DNA from: Infirmifilum sp. NZ
GTDB taxonomy: Archaea; Thermoproteota; Thermoprotei; Thermofilales; Thermofilaceae
Reading direction: 5' to 3'
Assembly (NCBI RefSeq): GCF_022693705.1
Contig: NZ_CP094288.1
Coordinates: 636,582-700,581 of the forward strand
DNA length: 64,000 nt
The translations under genes and the position numbers were made by a program. Under the pieces are notes generated by a model. It was not told the origin of the DNA, did no database searches, and saw nothing but the letters and a program-made list of their open reading frames with translations. Positions within the stretch are counted from its first letter, which is position 1. Each line of letters starts with the position of its first letter. Of the stretch, positions 1-7,307 are shown in pieces.

Positions 1-399
1 GTACGCGGGGTATGGCTCAAAGCCTAGAGCCTCTCTGAATGCCTCTACGTAGCGGGGTATGCTCATGTAAACTGCCCCTTCCCCTAACCCTGGCACCACC
101 ACTCCTCTCAGCACGATAGATGAGTTTGAGCTGAATACTGCACTCAGGTCCGCGTGAATTCTCTTGAGGAGGTCAACTCCTCTCGGAGTGACTCTGTAAG
201 CTACGTAGCGTCCAAAGAAAACCCTTTCGATGTAACCTTCACTCTCGGCCTTTTCGAGGAGCTTCCGGAACCTCCAGGCTGAATAACCCAGGCTTTTCAT
301 GACTTCGGTGCGGCTTATCCGTCGAGGAAAACTCAGGCAACCCCTCTTGGCGAGCTCGAGAAGTAAGGGGAGCATCTCGTATAACTGATCGCTGGGCAT
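1..399 (-). CDS. ribK: CTP-dependent riboflavin kinase, partial (3' end beyond window)
   Basis: Reading the minus strand from ATG at 399 gives 133 codons open to the window edge. Residues about 1-85 form a winged-helix domain (YSAWRFRKLLEKAESEGYI), followed by the start of the kinase domain with GLGEGAVYMSIPRY and LGFEPYPAY. That succession of an HTH domain and a G-x-G-E-G-x-Y-M segment followed by LGFxPYP is typical of archaeal RibK (DUF120), which makes FMN from riboflavin using CTP. The HTH fusion suggests it may also act as a regulator of riboflavin genes, which is known for some family members and only inferred here. The catalytic C-terminal part is outside the window. The start is the first in-frame ATG. 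Confidence 0.85.
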   Translation of the reverse strand, partial: MPSDQLYEMLPLLLELAKRGCLSFPRRISRTEVMKSLGYSAWRFRKLLEKAESEGYIERVFFGRYVAYRVTPRGVDLLKRIHADLSAVFSSNSSIVLRGVVVPGLGEGAVYMSIPRYVEAFREALGFEPYPAY

Positions 400-470
400 A
401 CAATGCTCTATTACCTCCCTGTGGTTTTTATCAGTAACTGGCCCCATCGCATTCTCCCGAGGGATCAGCC

Positions 471-854
471 TTACATGATCACAATTACTTCACGCTTACT
501 GGCTATAGCCCTTAAACCGAGTATCGCCGAGAGCCCGAATATAGATAGAATGTACGCGATGAAGGTAAGTACTCCGAAGAGGCTGAGAGAGGCCGTGAGA
601 AGGGTAATGTAGGGAGCCACGGCGAAAAGGCCGCCTTTCAACTCTCCGCTCTCGCCGTGTAGCTTGTACAACCTCCAAGAGAGCTCGACCACAAAGTACG
701 ATGAGGCAATTATCGGAGACAGTAGGAGGTACTTGGTCTCTGAGAGGATAAGCGATAGGAGCGTGCAAGCAAGCAGGGTAACAAGCAGGACGTTTGTGCT
801 CTTCTCAGAGACAAGCACTGCTTCGTCGATGACGTCTTCGAGACGCAGCTTCAT
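471..854 (-). CDS. Small membrane protein of unknown function
   Basis: A 127-residue protein with a short charged N-terminus (KLRLEDVIDEAV) followed by four hydrophobic stretches, roughly residues 22-40, 43-60, 78-95 and 97-115, so a polytopic membrane protein is likely. It reads in the same direction as the riboflavin kinase gene 71 bases downstream and could share its transcript. I do not recognise a family. The overlapping plus-strand frames have no comparable composition. The start ATG lies just upstream of the conserved-looking acidic N-terminus. Confidence 0.6.
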   Translation of the reverse strand: MKLRLEDVIDEAVLVSEKSTNVLLVTLLACTLLSLILSETKYLLLSPIIASSYFVVELSWRLYKLHGESGELKGGLFAVAPYITLLTASLSLFGVLTFIAYILSIFGLSAILGLRAIASKREVIVIM

Positions 855-938
855 ATCTGGTAATCTGTGCTTCCCGGGTGCTTAATTGATGGTAATGCTT
901 TTGATGCAGGTGTTAGCTAATTTTCATACTGTTGTCGT

Positions 939-1499
939 ATGGCTGGAATTGCGATTAAGATAGCCCCGTTAGGAGTTGAGAGGGGCGACGTTGATTGGCT
1001 CGCTGACTCCCTTAAGAGCATTTTTAATTCGACTGTAGTCGTAGAGCCTAAGCTGCTGAGCATGAGCGTTCTCCTTGACTTCTACGACGAGGAAAGGGAT
1101 CAGATCGACGCTGAGGGGTTGCTGGAAAAGCTTCAGTCAACTGTGGGGGTGGTACCTCAGCAACGGCTGCTCGTACTCGTAAACGGCGATGGGTTTGTTG
1201 AGGGCTTAAACTTCGTCTTCGGGGTATCGAAGCCGGGTTGGGGCGGGGTGGTGTTTACTGAGCGGCTTCGACCCGAGTATTACGGTCAGCAACCTTCGAT
1301 TGCGTTGTACAGAATGAGGCTCTTGAAGGAGAGCTTGCACGAGCTAGGGCACAGCTTCGGCTTGCCGCACTGCCAGCGAAGGTGCGTGATGAGATTTAGT
1401 AACTCTATCTACGACGTTGATGCAAAACCAGCCGCGTTTTGTAGCTCCTGCGCGGCGGCACTTAACAGGATGACCCCGGGCTTGCTAAGAATACCCTAA
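939..1499 (+). CDS. amzA: Archaemetzincin-family zinc metalloprotease
   Basis: The 186-residue protein carries the family signature HELGHSFGLPHC at residues 134-145 (zinc ligands H134, H138, H144; catalytic E135). It is followed by C149, the met-turn-like CVMRFSNS, and C168/C171 in FCSSC, the second, four-cysteine zinc site of archaemetzincins. Length matches the archaeal family, whose biological substrates are not well established. There is no signal peptide, so it is probably cytoplasmic. The gene is monocistronic, head-on against the cyclo-ligase-like gene, with only 7 bases between the two stops. Confidence 0.93.
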   Translation: MAGIAIKIAPLGVERGDVDWLADSLKSIFNSTVVVEPKLLSMSVLLDFYDEERDQIDAEGLLEKLQSTVGVVPQQRLLVLVNGDGFVEGLNFVFGVSKPGWGGVVFTERLRPEYYGQQPSIALYRMRLLKESLHELGHSFGLPHCQRRCVMRFSNSIYDVDAKPAAFCSSCAAALNRMTPGLLRIP

Positions 1500-1506
1500 C
1501 AGCTCA

Positions 1507-2250
1507 CTAAGATATACCGAAGAGGACCCGTAAAATAGGTGTTGCTTTGATAAAGTCAATGGATAGAAGATCCCAGATTATCCCGGGCGGACGCGGGTAA
1601 GTTGTTGATGTCACTATAAGCTGAGTGGGCGTTATGATGTAGTCAACGGGGACATCGTGCTTGTACATCGGTATTTTACGCTCCGTGATTTGCAGGTCGT
1701 GGACTGCCGTGACTATAGGGGTTTTATCATCGACTACGTGTAATTCCTTGAGAATCGCGTACTCCAGGTCATAGAACCCGTCTCCCCTACCCAGCCTTGA
1801 GCCGTCCCTGTTCACAGCCACGCTTCCCAAAACGATTAGATCAACGCTAATGTTCTCGGGCCACCTTATCCTCTCTCCCAGAGTTAACGAACCTCTAAGT
1901 GTGGAGGCAAAGCCGTACTTAGATGAAGGTATCCTTGACGGGTCTAAAATCACGTAGCCACGTAACCTCGGCAGGGATACTATTACCTTCTTGCCTCTCT
2001 TCAGGGATTCTTCTCTTATTGCTCGGCTAGAAAGATCGGGGGTTGTGTAAATTGTCTCTGCGCGTCTAAAGCCTTCAAGCTTCAGGATCTTAGCCGCGAC
2101 ATTGTTGCTACCCACGAAACCGGGGATTTTCCCATAGCAAGGCCTAGGGCTGGTCACTACCTCGTAGCGTTCAAGTAAAGCCCAGATCTCCCTCCTGATG
2201 GCATCCTTCTCCCGATCGCGCTCTACGCCTAGCTCTGCCATAGAGTTCAT
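1507..2250 (-). CDS. 5-formyltetrahydrofolate cyclo-ligase family protein
   Basis: The 247-residue protein matches the 5-FTHF cyclo-ligase fold: an N-terminal helix (REIWALLERYEV), the segment DLIVLGSVAVNRDGSRLGRGDGFYDLEYA whose core GRGDGFYDLE corresponds to the substrate/ATP loop, and the late motif VTAVHDLQI. The classical enzyme converts 5-formyl-THF to 5,10-methenyl-THF with ATP. Archaeal members are longer and may act on a different pterin or C1 carrier, so the substrate is open. A TATA-like CTTTAATTTAC on the minus strand centred near 2275 sits about 26 bases before the ATG, so the mRNA is probably leaderless. Confidence 0.8.
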   Translation of the reverse strand: MNSMAELGVERDREKDAIRREIWALLERYEVVTSPRPCYGKIPGFVGSNNVAAKILKLEGFRRAETIYTTPDLSSRAIREESLKRGKKVIVSLPRLRGYVILDPSRIPSSKYGFASTLRGSLTLGERIRWPENISVDLIVLGSVAVNRDGSRLGRGDGFYDLEYAILKELHVVDDKTPIVTAVHDLQITERKIPMYKHDVPVDYIITPTQLIVTSTTYPRPPGIIWDLLSIDFIKATPILRVLFGIS

Positions 2251-2368
2251 TCATTATACCCAAGTGTAAATTAAAGTTTCGAACGAATGTTATTTTAAAT
2301 TGTCCTACGGTTATAGGCAGGGGTTATTCCTACAAGTAATATATCCAGCTCGGTTAGAGTAGAGTCTG

Positions 2369-2617
2369 ATGACCACAAGAAACGATCTTTCAAGTAGCTA
2401 CTACGTCACCAATAGGGGTGACTATACGTCTGTAACAAAGGTCATATCGGTAAAGCTGCCCGTCGGCCTTATAGATGCTCTCGATCAGCTCATTGAGAGA
2501 GGTTACTTCCAGAATCGCAGCGACGCTATACGTGAGGCCATTAGAAAGCTCCTTTCAACGTACAGGGAAATGGACACTGCCAGGTTTGACCGTGGCCTTC
2601 ACTTAGGAATTCGCTGA
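2369..2617 (+). CDS. Ribbon-helix-helix (CopG-type) DNA-binding protein
   Basis: An 82-residue protein. After a 22-residue polar lead it has the beta strand KVISVKLPVGL, helix IDALDQLIERGYF and helix NRSDAIREAIRKLL, the strand-helix-helix layout of CopG/Arc/MetJ repressors. There is no C-terminal sensor domain, so effector binding would need another partner. It is divergent from the cyclo-ligase-like gene with 118 bases between the starts. A TATA-like gtaatatatcc about 28 bases before the ATG suggests a leaderless transcript. The target is unknown. Confidence 0.82.
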   Translation: MTTRNDLSSSYYVTNRGDYTSVTKVISVKLPVGLIDALDQLIERGYFQNRSDAIREAIRKLLSTYREMDTARFDRGLHLGIR

Positions 2618-2661
2618 AAAGTCTGTTAGAAAAGAAGTTTTCTGCTTTCTCCAGTTTTCCC

Positions 2662-2988
2662 TCAGCTTATTTTAGCCCCTGGCTTTACTTCTCTGTCAGG
2701 CACCAGCAAGACCGGCTTTCCATTATCCACAGCGGCCAGCAGCATGCCTTGTGAAACGTACCCCATGAGGGCTTTAGGCTCTAAATTGGCTAGAACGATG
2801 ACGAGCTTACCTACCAGGTCCTCTGCCTTGTAGTGGGGTCTAAGGCCTGCCACTAGCTGCCTCGTTTCACCGCCTATATCGACCTTCAAGAGGAGGAGTT
2901 TCTCGCTCTTCTGTATCGGTTCGGCATGCAGTACTTTCCCCACGCGTATGTCCAGCTTTTGGAAATCCTCGATTTTAACTGTAGGCAT
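2662..2988 (-). CDS. Stand-alone MetG C-terminal / CsaA-type tRNA-binding OB-fold protein
   Basis: A 108-residue protein made up only of the EMAP/Trbp111-like OB fold: LDIRVGKVLHAEPIQKSEKLL, then RQLVAGLRPHY, then VIVLANLEPKALMGYVSQGMLLAA. In bacteria this module is the C-terminal tRNA-binding and dimerisation domain of methionyl-tRNA synthetase. In many archaea it is a separate gene that works in trans (MetRS beta). The main MetRS subunit is not in this window. It shares an intergenic region of 63 bases with the divergent winged-helix gene. Confidence 0.88.
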   Translation of the reverse strand: MPTVKIEDFQKLDIRVGKVLHAEPIQKSEKLLLLKVDIGGETRQLVAGLRPHYKAEDLVGKLVIVLANLEPKALMGYVSQGMLLAAVDNGKPVLLVPDREVKPGAKIS

Positions 2989-3051
2989 GCTTGAGAGATC
3001 GGAATCACAGGTTAATTTTTATTTCGGTGTAGCGAGGTTTGTAGGTGGGTC

Positions 3052-3351
3052 ATGACCGCGGAAGACGTAGATGTGAGGTTGGTGTTCACTGAGAGCGATC
3101 TAATACTCCTTGCGCTCCTCTCAGGCGAGAAGAAGATCACCGACCTAAGACCTACCACTGGGCTGTCCACGACGTCTATCTACAACAACGTGAAGAAGCT
3201 ATTGGAGTACGGTTTTATCGAGGAGGATAGAAAGGGTAGTCCCGGCAACAGAATACTAAGATTGACGGAGAAGGGTCGTAGGGTTGCCGCAATCCTGAAG
3301 ATGCTCGAGGAGGAGCTGAAGCCAAAAGTCGTGGTCCTTAAGCCCGAGTAG
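3052..3351 (+). CDS. Winged-helix transcriptional regulator (MarR/ArsR-like)
   Basis: A 99-residue single-domain protein. Helices ESDLILLALLSGEKKITDL and LSTTSIYNNVKKLLEYGFI form a helix-turn-helix, followed by a beta wing with a Gly-Ser-Pro-Gly turn (KGSPGNRILRLTEKGRRVA). No metal-binding cysteines or sensor domain are visible. A GGTGGG just before the ATG could act as a ribosome binding site. The nicotinamidase gene follows 42 bases downstream on the same strand and could be co-transcribed, but the spacing does not prove it. Regulated genes are unknown. Confidence 0.8.
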   Translation: MTAEDVDVRLVFTESDLILLALLSGEKKITDLRPTTGLSTTSIYNNVKKLLEYGFIEEDRKGSPGNRILRLTEKGRRVAAILKMLEEELKPKVVVLKPE

Positions 3352-3393
3352 GAAGAAACGCTATTATATGCCTTATCGGGTTATTTGAGTGGT

Positions 3394-3972
3394 ATGTCTA
3401 AATACGCTGTTCTCGTTGTAGATATGCTCGAGGAGTTCGTTCGCGGTCGCCTGCGCGCTGAGAACGCTGAGCGTATTATCCCCTGCATCAAAAGGCTTGT
3501 CGAGTTCGCGCGAAGCAGAGGCATACCGGTGGTGTACGCTGTCGACCAGCACTACCAAGGCATAGACTTCGAAACTAAGCTATGGGGCCCCCATGCGATC
3601 AAGGGTAGTACTGAGGCGAAAATAGTCCCCGAGCTCTCGCCCACTGAGAAGGATTTCATCGTGAATAAGAGGAGGTACGATGCATTTGTTTTCACAGACC
3701 TGGATATGCTTCTCCGAGAGCTGGAAGTAGACACCATCATAATTACGGGAATACACACTCACATCTGCGTGCAACAAACAGCGCTTGGGGCATTCTACCG
3801 GGGCTACAAAGTGGTTGTTCCTGTAGAGTGCGTGGCAGCAGCTAGCGATGAGTGGCACAAAGTGGGGTTGGAGTACATGAGAGAGTTCGCTGGAGCGGAA
3901 GTCATAAGCTTAGAAACTCTCCTGAAAAGACTCGATATCGAACTCCGCTCCACTGTTTCTGAGATAGTCTAG
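3394..3972 (+). CDS. pncA: Nicotinamidase / isochorismatase-family amidohydrolase
   Basis: From the ATG at 3394 the protein has 192 residues. The cysteine-hydrolase triad is visible: D10 in VLVVDML, K92 in VNKRRYDAF and C125 in THICVQQTA. Metal ligands typical of nicotinamidase are also present: D51 and H53 in VDQHYQG, and H67 in WGPHAIKG. Nicotinamidase converts nicotinamide to nicotinate for NAD salvage. The Asp-His-His metal site makes that more likely than isochorismatase. A TTG at 3385 would add three residues. The gene ends 4 bases before the convergent xerA stop. Confidence 0.85.
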   Translation: MSKYAVLVVDMLEEFVRGRLRAENAERIIPCIKRLVEFARSRGIPVVYAVDQHYQGIDFETKLWGPHAIKGSTEAKIVPELSPTEKDFIVNKRRYDAFVFTDLDMLLRELEVDTIIITGIHTHICVQQTALGAFYRGYKVVVPVECVAAASDEWHKVGLEYMREFAGAEVISLETLLKRLDIELRSTVSEIV

Positions 3973-3976
3973 AAGG

Positions 3977-4840
3977 CTAGAGAACCGAGCCCCACACCCT
4001 CTCGTAATCTTTCCTAAGGCGTTCCCTAGAGACATGGGCGTACACTTGAGTAGTGTTGAGATTCGAGTGCCCCAGAAGCTCCTGGATCTCTCTCACATCG
4101 AGGCCTGAGGCGAGGCTTAAGGTTGCGAAGGTGTGCCGAAGCAGGTGCGGAGTGACTTTTTTACTTAATCCCGCTTTACGCGCCAGCGTCTTCAATACTC
4201 TCTCAACAGTTGTGTAGTGGATGTGAGAGCTGGGATCTTTCGAAGAGGGGAACAACCACTCCGAGTCGTTGCTTGAGACATAGGCTGCGAGCAACTCCGC
4301 GACGCTTTGAGGAAAGTACACGTATCTTTCCTTGGCGCCCTTCCCTTTCACCCTTATCGTTCTTCTTTCCAGGTCGATGTCTGTTCTTCTGATGTTGACA
4401 AGCTCGGCGACACGAAGCCCCGTAGTAAACAGCAACATCACGATGAGCTTGTCTCGAATGCTATCAGCCTGCTCCACCATTCTTTTCACTTCTTCGGGTT
4501 CAAGGTACCTTGGAAGCTTTTTCTCACGCCTAGGAAGCTCAAACCCTCGCAACGCGTCCTCTTTGCCGACAAACTCCAGGAACCTTTTAACTGCAACAGC
4601 CGCGGTGTATAAGCTGTCCGGCTTCCACCCGCTTTGGCGCAGACGGGCTAGAAAAAGGTCGATGTCATAGAGCTGCACTTCCGAGATTCGCTTGCCATCG
4701 AGGAACTGAAGAAAGCTCTCCAGTATGCTTCTAAAGTACCTTATCGTCCTTTCAGACCTGTTTCGGGCAATGAGGTGAGATATGTACAATTCAACGAGCT
4801 CTTGGTTGCTCAAAGCCAGCGGGGATGCTTCCCTACTCAT
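3977..4840 (-). CDS. xerA: Tyrosine recombinase XerA
   Basis: With the ATG at 4840 the protein has 287 residues, the normal size for archaeal XerA. An N-terminal SAM-like core-binding domain (about 10-92) is followed by the catalytic domain: R143 in TTGLRVAEL, the hairpin Lys near 168 in KGKGAKERY, H232 and R235 in HLLRHTFAT, H258 in LLGHSN and nucleophile Y267 in TQVYAHV. It resolves chromosome dimers at dif. The start is fixed by a strong AAGGAGG four bases upstream and by an 8-base overlap with the upstream gene's stop. A frame continuing 21 codons further upstream is not needed. Confidence 0.93.
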   Translation of the reverse strand: MSREASPLALSNQELVELYISHLIARNRSERTIRYFRSILESFLQFLDGKRISEVQLYDIDLFLARLRQSGWKPDSLYTAAVAVKRFLEFVGKEDALRGFELPRREKKLPRYLEPEEVKRMVEQADSIRDKLIVMLLFTTGLRVAELVNIRRTDIDLERRTIRVKGKGAKERYVYFPQSVAELLAAYVSSNDSEWLFPSSKDPSSHIHYTTVERVLKTLARKAGLSKKVTPHLLRHTFATLSLASGLDVREIQELLGHSNLNTTQVYAHVSRERLRKDYERVWGSVL

Positions 4841-5327
4841 TTTCCTCCTTAAACCCCAGCTCTTCTGGCCGCCGCGCAAGCCTTTCAAGGTGCGAAGCAA
4901 CATATATGGGAGCGCCAGCGCGCAGCGCTATTGCTACGCTGTCGCTCGGCCTAGCGTCGATGAATAACCTTTCCCCCTTCTGCTCATCGCCTTTCCTTAG
5001 AACGATGGTTGCTGTATAGACGCTGTTGTTGAGAAGCGCATCTATGGTTATTCTCTCCACGGAAACTCCAAGAGCCTCGAGGATGTTAATTATCAGGTCG
5101 TGTGTCATCGGTCTCTCTGTTCTCACGCCGTTTAGAGCGTTCTGAATAGCTACTCCCTCGCTCACCCCAATGTATATTGGTAGCACCTTACCTTTCCACT
5201 CTGGTGCCTCGAGAAGCATTACAAAGCCTGCGCCACCCGATTCGAAGAGTATCGGGTAAACGCCTACAACGTCAACTTTCAAATACTCTTCTTTTTCACC
5301 ACCACTCAACAGCTTCACCCCGGGCAT
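4833..5327 (-). CDS. Bifunctional nuclease (BFN/DUF151) domain protein
   Basis: A 164-residue protein with the DUF151 pattern: YLKVDVVGVYP near the start, LPIYIGVSEGVAIQNAL, RPMTHDLIINILEALG, and FIDARPSDSVAIALRAGAPIYVA. The family includes a plant protein with DNase and RNase activity; activity here is inferred. The gene sits between the unknown 223-residue gene (32-base overlap) and xerA (8-base overlap), so the three form one translationally coupled operon. The exact start is uncertain: ATG 5327 lies inside the upstream gene, and a GTG at 5318 would also work. Confidence 0.85.
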   Translation of the reverse strand: MPGVKLLSGGEKEEYLKVDVVGVYPILFESGGAGFVMLLEAPEWKGKVLPIYIGVSEGVAIQNALNGVRTERPMTHDLIINILEALGVSVERITIDALLNNSVYTATIVLRKGDEQKGERLFIDARPSDSVAIALRAGAPIYVASHLERLARRPEELGFKEENE

Positions 5328-5967
5328 CCTGGAAAAACGCTGGGTTTATCCTGACGACGACCAGGTTGCCTCGGAACTGGCCTAGCTCCTTCACCCTTTT
5401 CACAACCTCATTGATCACGAACACAGGGTTTGATTTGATGAAGTTTACGGCCTCATCACCTCTCTGGCTTGACGCTATTTTGAAGAAGATCTCCTTTACG
5501 ACCATCTCGGCCATGAGGTTCGTGAAACATACCTCCCCTGTCCTAATCAAGGACCCTATCGCGAACTTTTTAAAATCAGTGGCTTCGTCGCCGAGCACGC
5601 TCAGAATTGGTCCGACTTTTTCCTCCAGACGCTGGACAGCCTTAGTGTTCTCAGGGTCATCGGACATTACAAGCTTAACTCTCTGCCTCCACTTGAGAAC
5701 CCAGATTTCAGCCCACTCGTTCACCAGGGAGTCGAACTCGAGCGGATTCTCTTCAGCCAGCTTCGACGCTAACGCAAGAGACTTGTAGCTGTAGTCCGGG
5801 TCGCCTATGAAGTCGAACTTCACTGCCAGGTAATTCACAAGGTCCTGTGTTGCCACGTCGCTCATGAACTCGACCTCCTGCTGCGTGAGATCGGAGAAGT
5901 ACCTAGCTATGTAATGTGAAACTATTGACTTCAAGGTCGAATACGCGTTAGATTCCTTCCACTCCAT
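5296..5967 (-). CDS. Conserved-looking soluble archaeal protein of unknown function (possibly DUF2192-like)
   Basis: A 223-residue, mostly helical protein rich in charged residues, with no signal peptide, no membrane segment and one cysteine (EVCFTNLM). Its first half, around QEVEFMSDVATQDLVNYLAV, and a C-terminal beta stretch, GNLVVVRINPAFF, look ordered rather than spurious. I tentatively associate it with the crenarchaeal DUF2192 group, from memory only. It is the first gene of the operon with the BFN protein and XerA, so a DNA-related role is possible but not shown. Confidence 0.6.
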   Translation of the reverse strand: MEWKESNAYSTLKSIVSHYIARYFSDLTQQEVEFMSDVATQDLVNYLAVKFDFIGDPDYSYKSLALASKLAEENPLEFDSLVNEWAEIWVLKWRQRVKLVMSDDPENTKAVQRLEEKVGPILSVLGDEATDFKKFAIGSLIRTGEVCFTNLMAEMVVKEIFFKIASSQRGDEAVNFIKSNPVFVINEVVKRVKELGQFRGNLVVVRINPAFFQDARGEAVEWW

Positions 5968-6034
5968 TACTGCAAGCGCACCTAGTCTTTAACAACCATC
6001 CCGCCTTAAAAAAAGTATGCTGTTCAAGGTAAAG

Positions 6035-6364
6035 CTATATGATGTGCGGAAGCCCTAGGAGCGAGACAAATACGCTGAAAACGTAGATTAGGAAGGCTAT
6101 GACTGCAGCTCCTATCCAGCCTACACCGAAGATTTTCCTGAGAGCCCACAGCCACGCTACTATCGCCAGGGTGTTCGCGAAGGGTATGTTTAGGATGTTG
6201 AATAACGCGAATATTATTTCGCCGACGAGTGCGGCTAAGAGGGCCCCAGCAATGTTCTCGCGTTTCTGCTTGCCTGGAAAAATCTTCAGCACAACGTAGA
6301 TCACAATAGCACTCACAACCCAACCTATGATAAACTCAAGGATAGCACCTACACTAATCGGCAT
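6035..6364 (-). CDS. Small four-helix membrane protein
   Basis: A 109-residue protein with hydrophobic segments at about 8-27, 38-56, 60-77 and 82-105. A basic loop (FPGKQKREN) after the first helix suggests that loop is cytoplasmic. Glycine and alanine are spaced as in small helical bundles. I recognise no family with certainty. It is transcribed alone, away from a candidate sRNA gene 82 bases upstream. The start ATG gives the full first helix. Confidence 0.6.
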   Translation of the reverse strand: MPISVGAILEFIIGWVVSAIVIYVVLKIFPGKQKRENIAGALLAALVGEIIFALFNILNIPFANTLAIVAWLWALRKIFGVGWIGAAVIAFLIYVFSVFVSLLGLPHII

Positions 6365-6446
6365 ACGTTTTCATGCTTCGAATAGTTATGCTTGCTAAAA
6401 AATTTCGGGGGACAGGGTTTATAAGGAGGCCGTCGGCACCTAATTA

Positions 6447-6506
6447 AGCGGATGATGAGGCGACGGTATAATTGATGGGTGACGAGTCTTCTCGCGACTG
6501 ATGCGA
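6447..6506 (+). ncRNA. Candidate C/D box sRNA
   Basis: A 240-base stretch without a gene contains a C box, GATGATGA (6451-6458), and a D box, CTGA (6498-6501), about 40 bases apart, the usual overall size of archaeal 2'-O-methylation guides. A TATA-like TTTATAAG at 6418-6425 lies about 30 bases before the C box. The internal D'/C' pair is weak (best C' is TTGATGG at 6472-6478). CGAG-tctt-CTCG near the D box could fold into a hairpin, which argues against a clean guide there. The rest of the gap (6507-6605) holds only short repeats (CAGAGGCC twice). Confidence 0.4.
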
Positions 6507-6605
6507 TGCAATTTCATAGTTTCTGTCGCCTGTTGCACTCACCAGAGGCCTTTTATGCGCTCTGGCCTGACGGGAAGAAGGTTCAGAGGCCTAAATCCGC
6601 GCTAT

Positions 6606-7307
6606 CTAGTAGCTTAGCTTGAACCTAGCGTCCGCTATCTTGACCCACTCGGATGAGACAAAGGTGGGGTTAAGGTCCATTTCGCTGACCGTGGTGGAGA
6701 GCTCGGAGAACATTAGAGAAGCTCTGCTTATCGTCTCAGCAAGCAACTCTATGTTAGCCCGAGGTAGTCCTCTGTATCCCTCTAAAATCCTGTAGCCCTT
6801 GATTCTCTTAATGATCTCTAGTGCGTCTTCGTAGGACACGGGCGCGATTTCGAACACCACGTCTTTGAGGACCTCTACGAGTATCCCGCCTATGCCGAAC
6901 GCTATTACAGGGCCGAACTGCTCGTCCCGAAGACCCCCGATTATCACTTCGTGTGCTTTCTGAACCATCTCCTGTACTACAAAACCATAGACTCTAGCCT
7001 CAGGGTACCTTTGCCTGACGCTTGAGAGCATTTCATCCATCGCTTGCCTCAGCTCGACCTCAGAGCCTATTCCCGTTCTCACAGCTCCAGCTTCTGTTTT
7101 GTGAACAATATCAGGGCTGTCGAGCTTCAACACAACTGGAAAGCCGAGGCTAACCGCCTTTGCGGCCTCCTCTGGTCGTTTTAGCATAATGTACCTCGCG
7201 ACTGGCAAGCCGTAGCTCTCAAGTAGAGCCAAAGACTCCGAGAGCGATAGAAGCGACCTGCCCTCATTGATGGCTTTCTCCAAAATCGGGTTGGTCATCC
7301 GGTTCAC
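6606..7307 (-). CDS. acdB: ADP-forming acetyl-CoA synthetase (acyl-CoA synthetase), beta subunit
   Basis: The 233-residue protein is a single ATP-grasp domain. Visible are LSESLALLESYGLPVARY, FPVVLKLDSPDIVHKTEAGAV (whose H is the conserved His near the ATP site), GFVVQEMVQKAHEVIIGG, and FGPVIAFGIGGILVE with DLNPTF near the end. The complex makes ATP from acyl-CoA, ADP and phosphate, a main energy step in peptide- or sugar-fermenting archaea. The alpha (CoA-binding) subunit is not adjacent. The GTG start overlaps the stop of the upstream aminotransferase gene as GTGA; ATG at 7298 is an alternative. Confidence 0.92.
   Translation of the reverse strand: MNRMTNPILEKAINEGRSLLSLSESLALLESYGLPVARYIMLKRPEEAAKAVSLGFPVVLKLDSPDIVHKTEAGAVRTGIGSEVELRQAMDEMLSSVRQRYPEARVYGFVVQEMVQKAHEVIIGGLRDEQFGPVIAFGIGGILVEVLKDVVFEIAPVSYEDALEIIKRIKGYRILEGYRGLPRANIELLAETISRASLMFSELSTTVSEMDLNPTFVSSEWVKIADARFKLSY

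Noticed and set aside
5177..5788. 203-codon open frame on the plus strand
   Set aside because: Antisense to the BFN and unknown-protein genes; Ser/Thr/Leu-rich with no recognisable pattern, and the minus-strand genes form a coupled operon.
6542..6566. Hairpin CCAGAG-n13-CTCTGG as a terminator of the sRNA
   Set aside because: Archaeal termination depends mainly on T-runs, and none follows the stem; kept only as an unexplained repeat.
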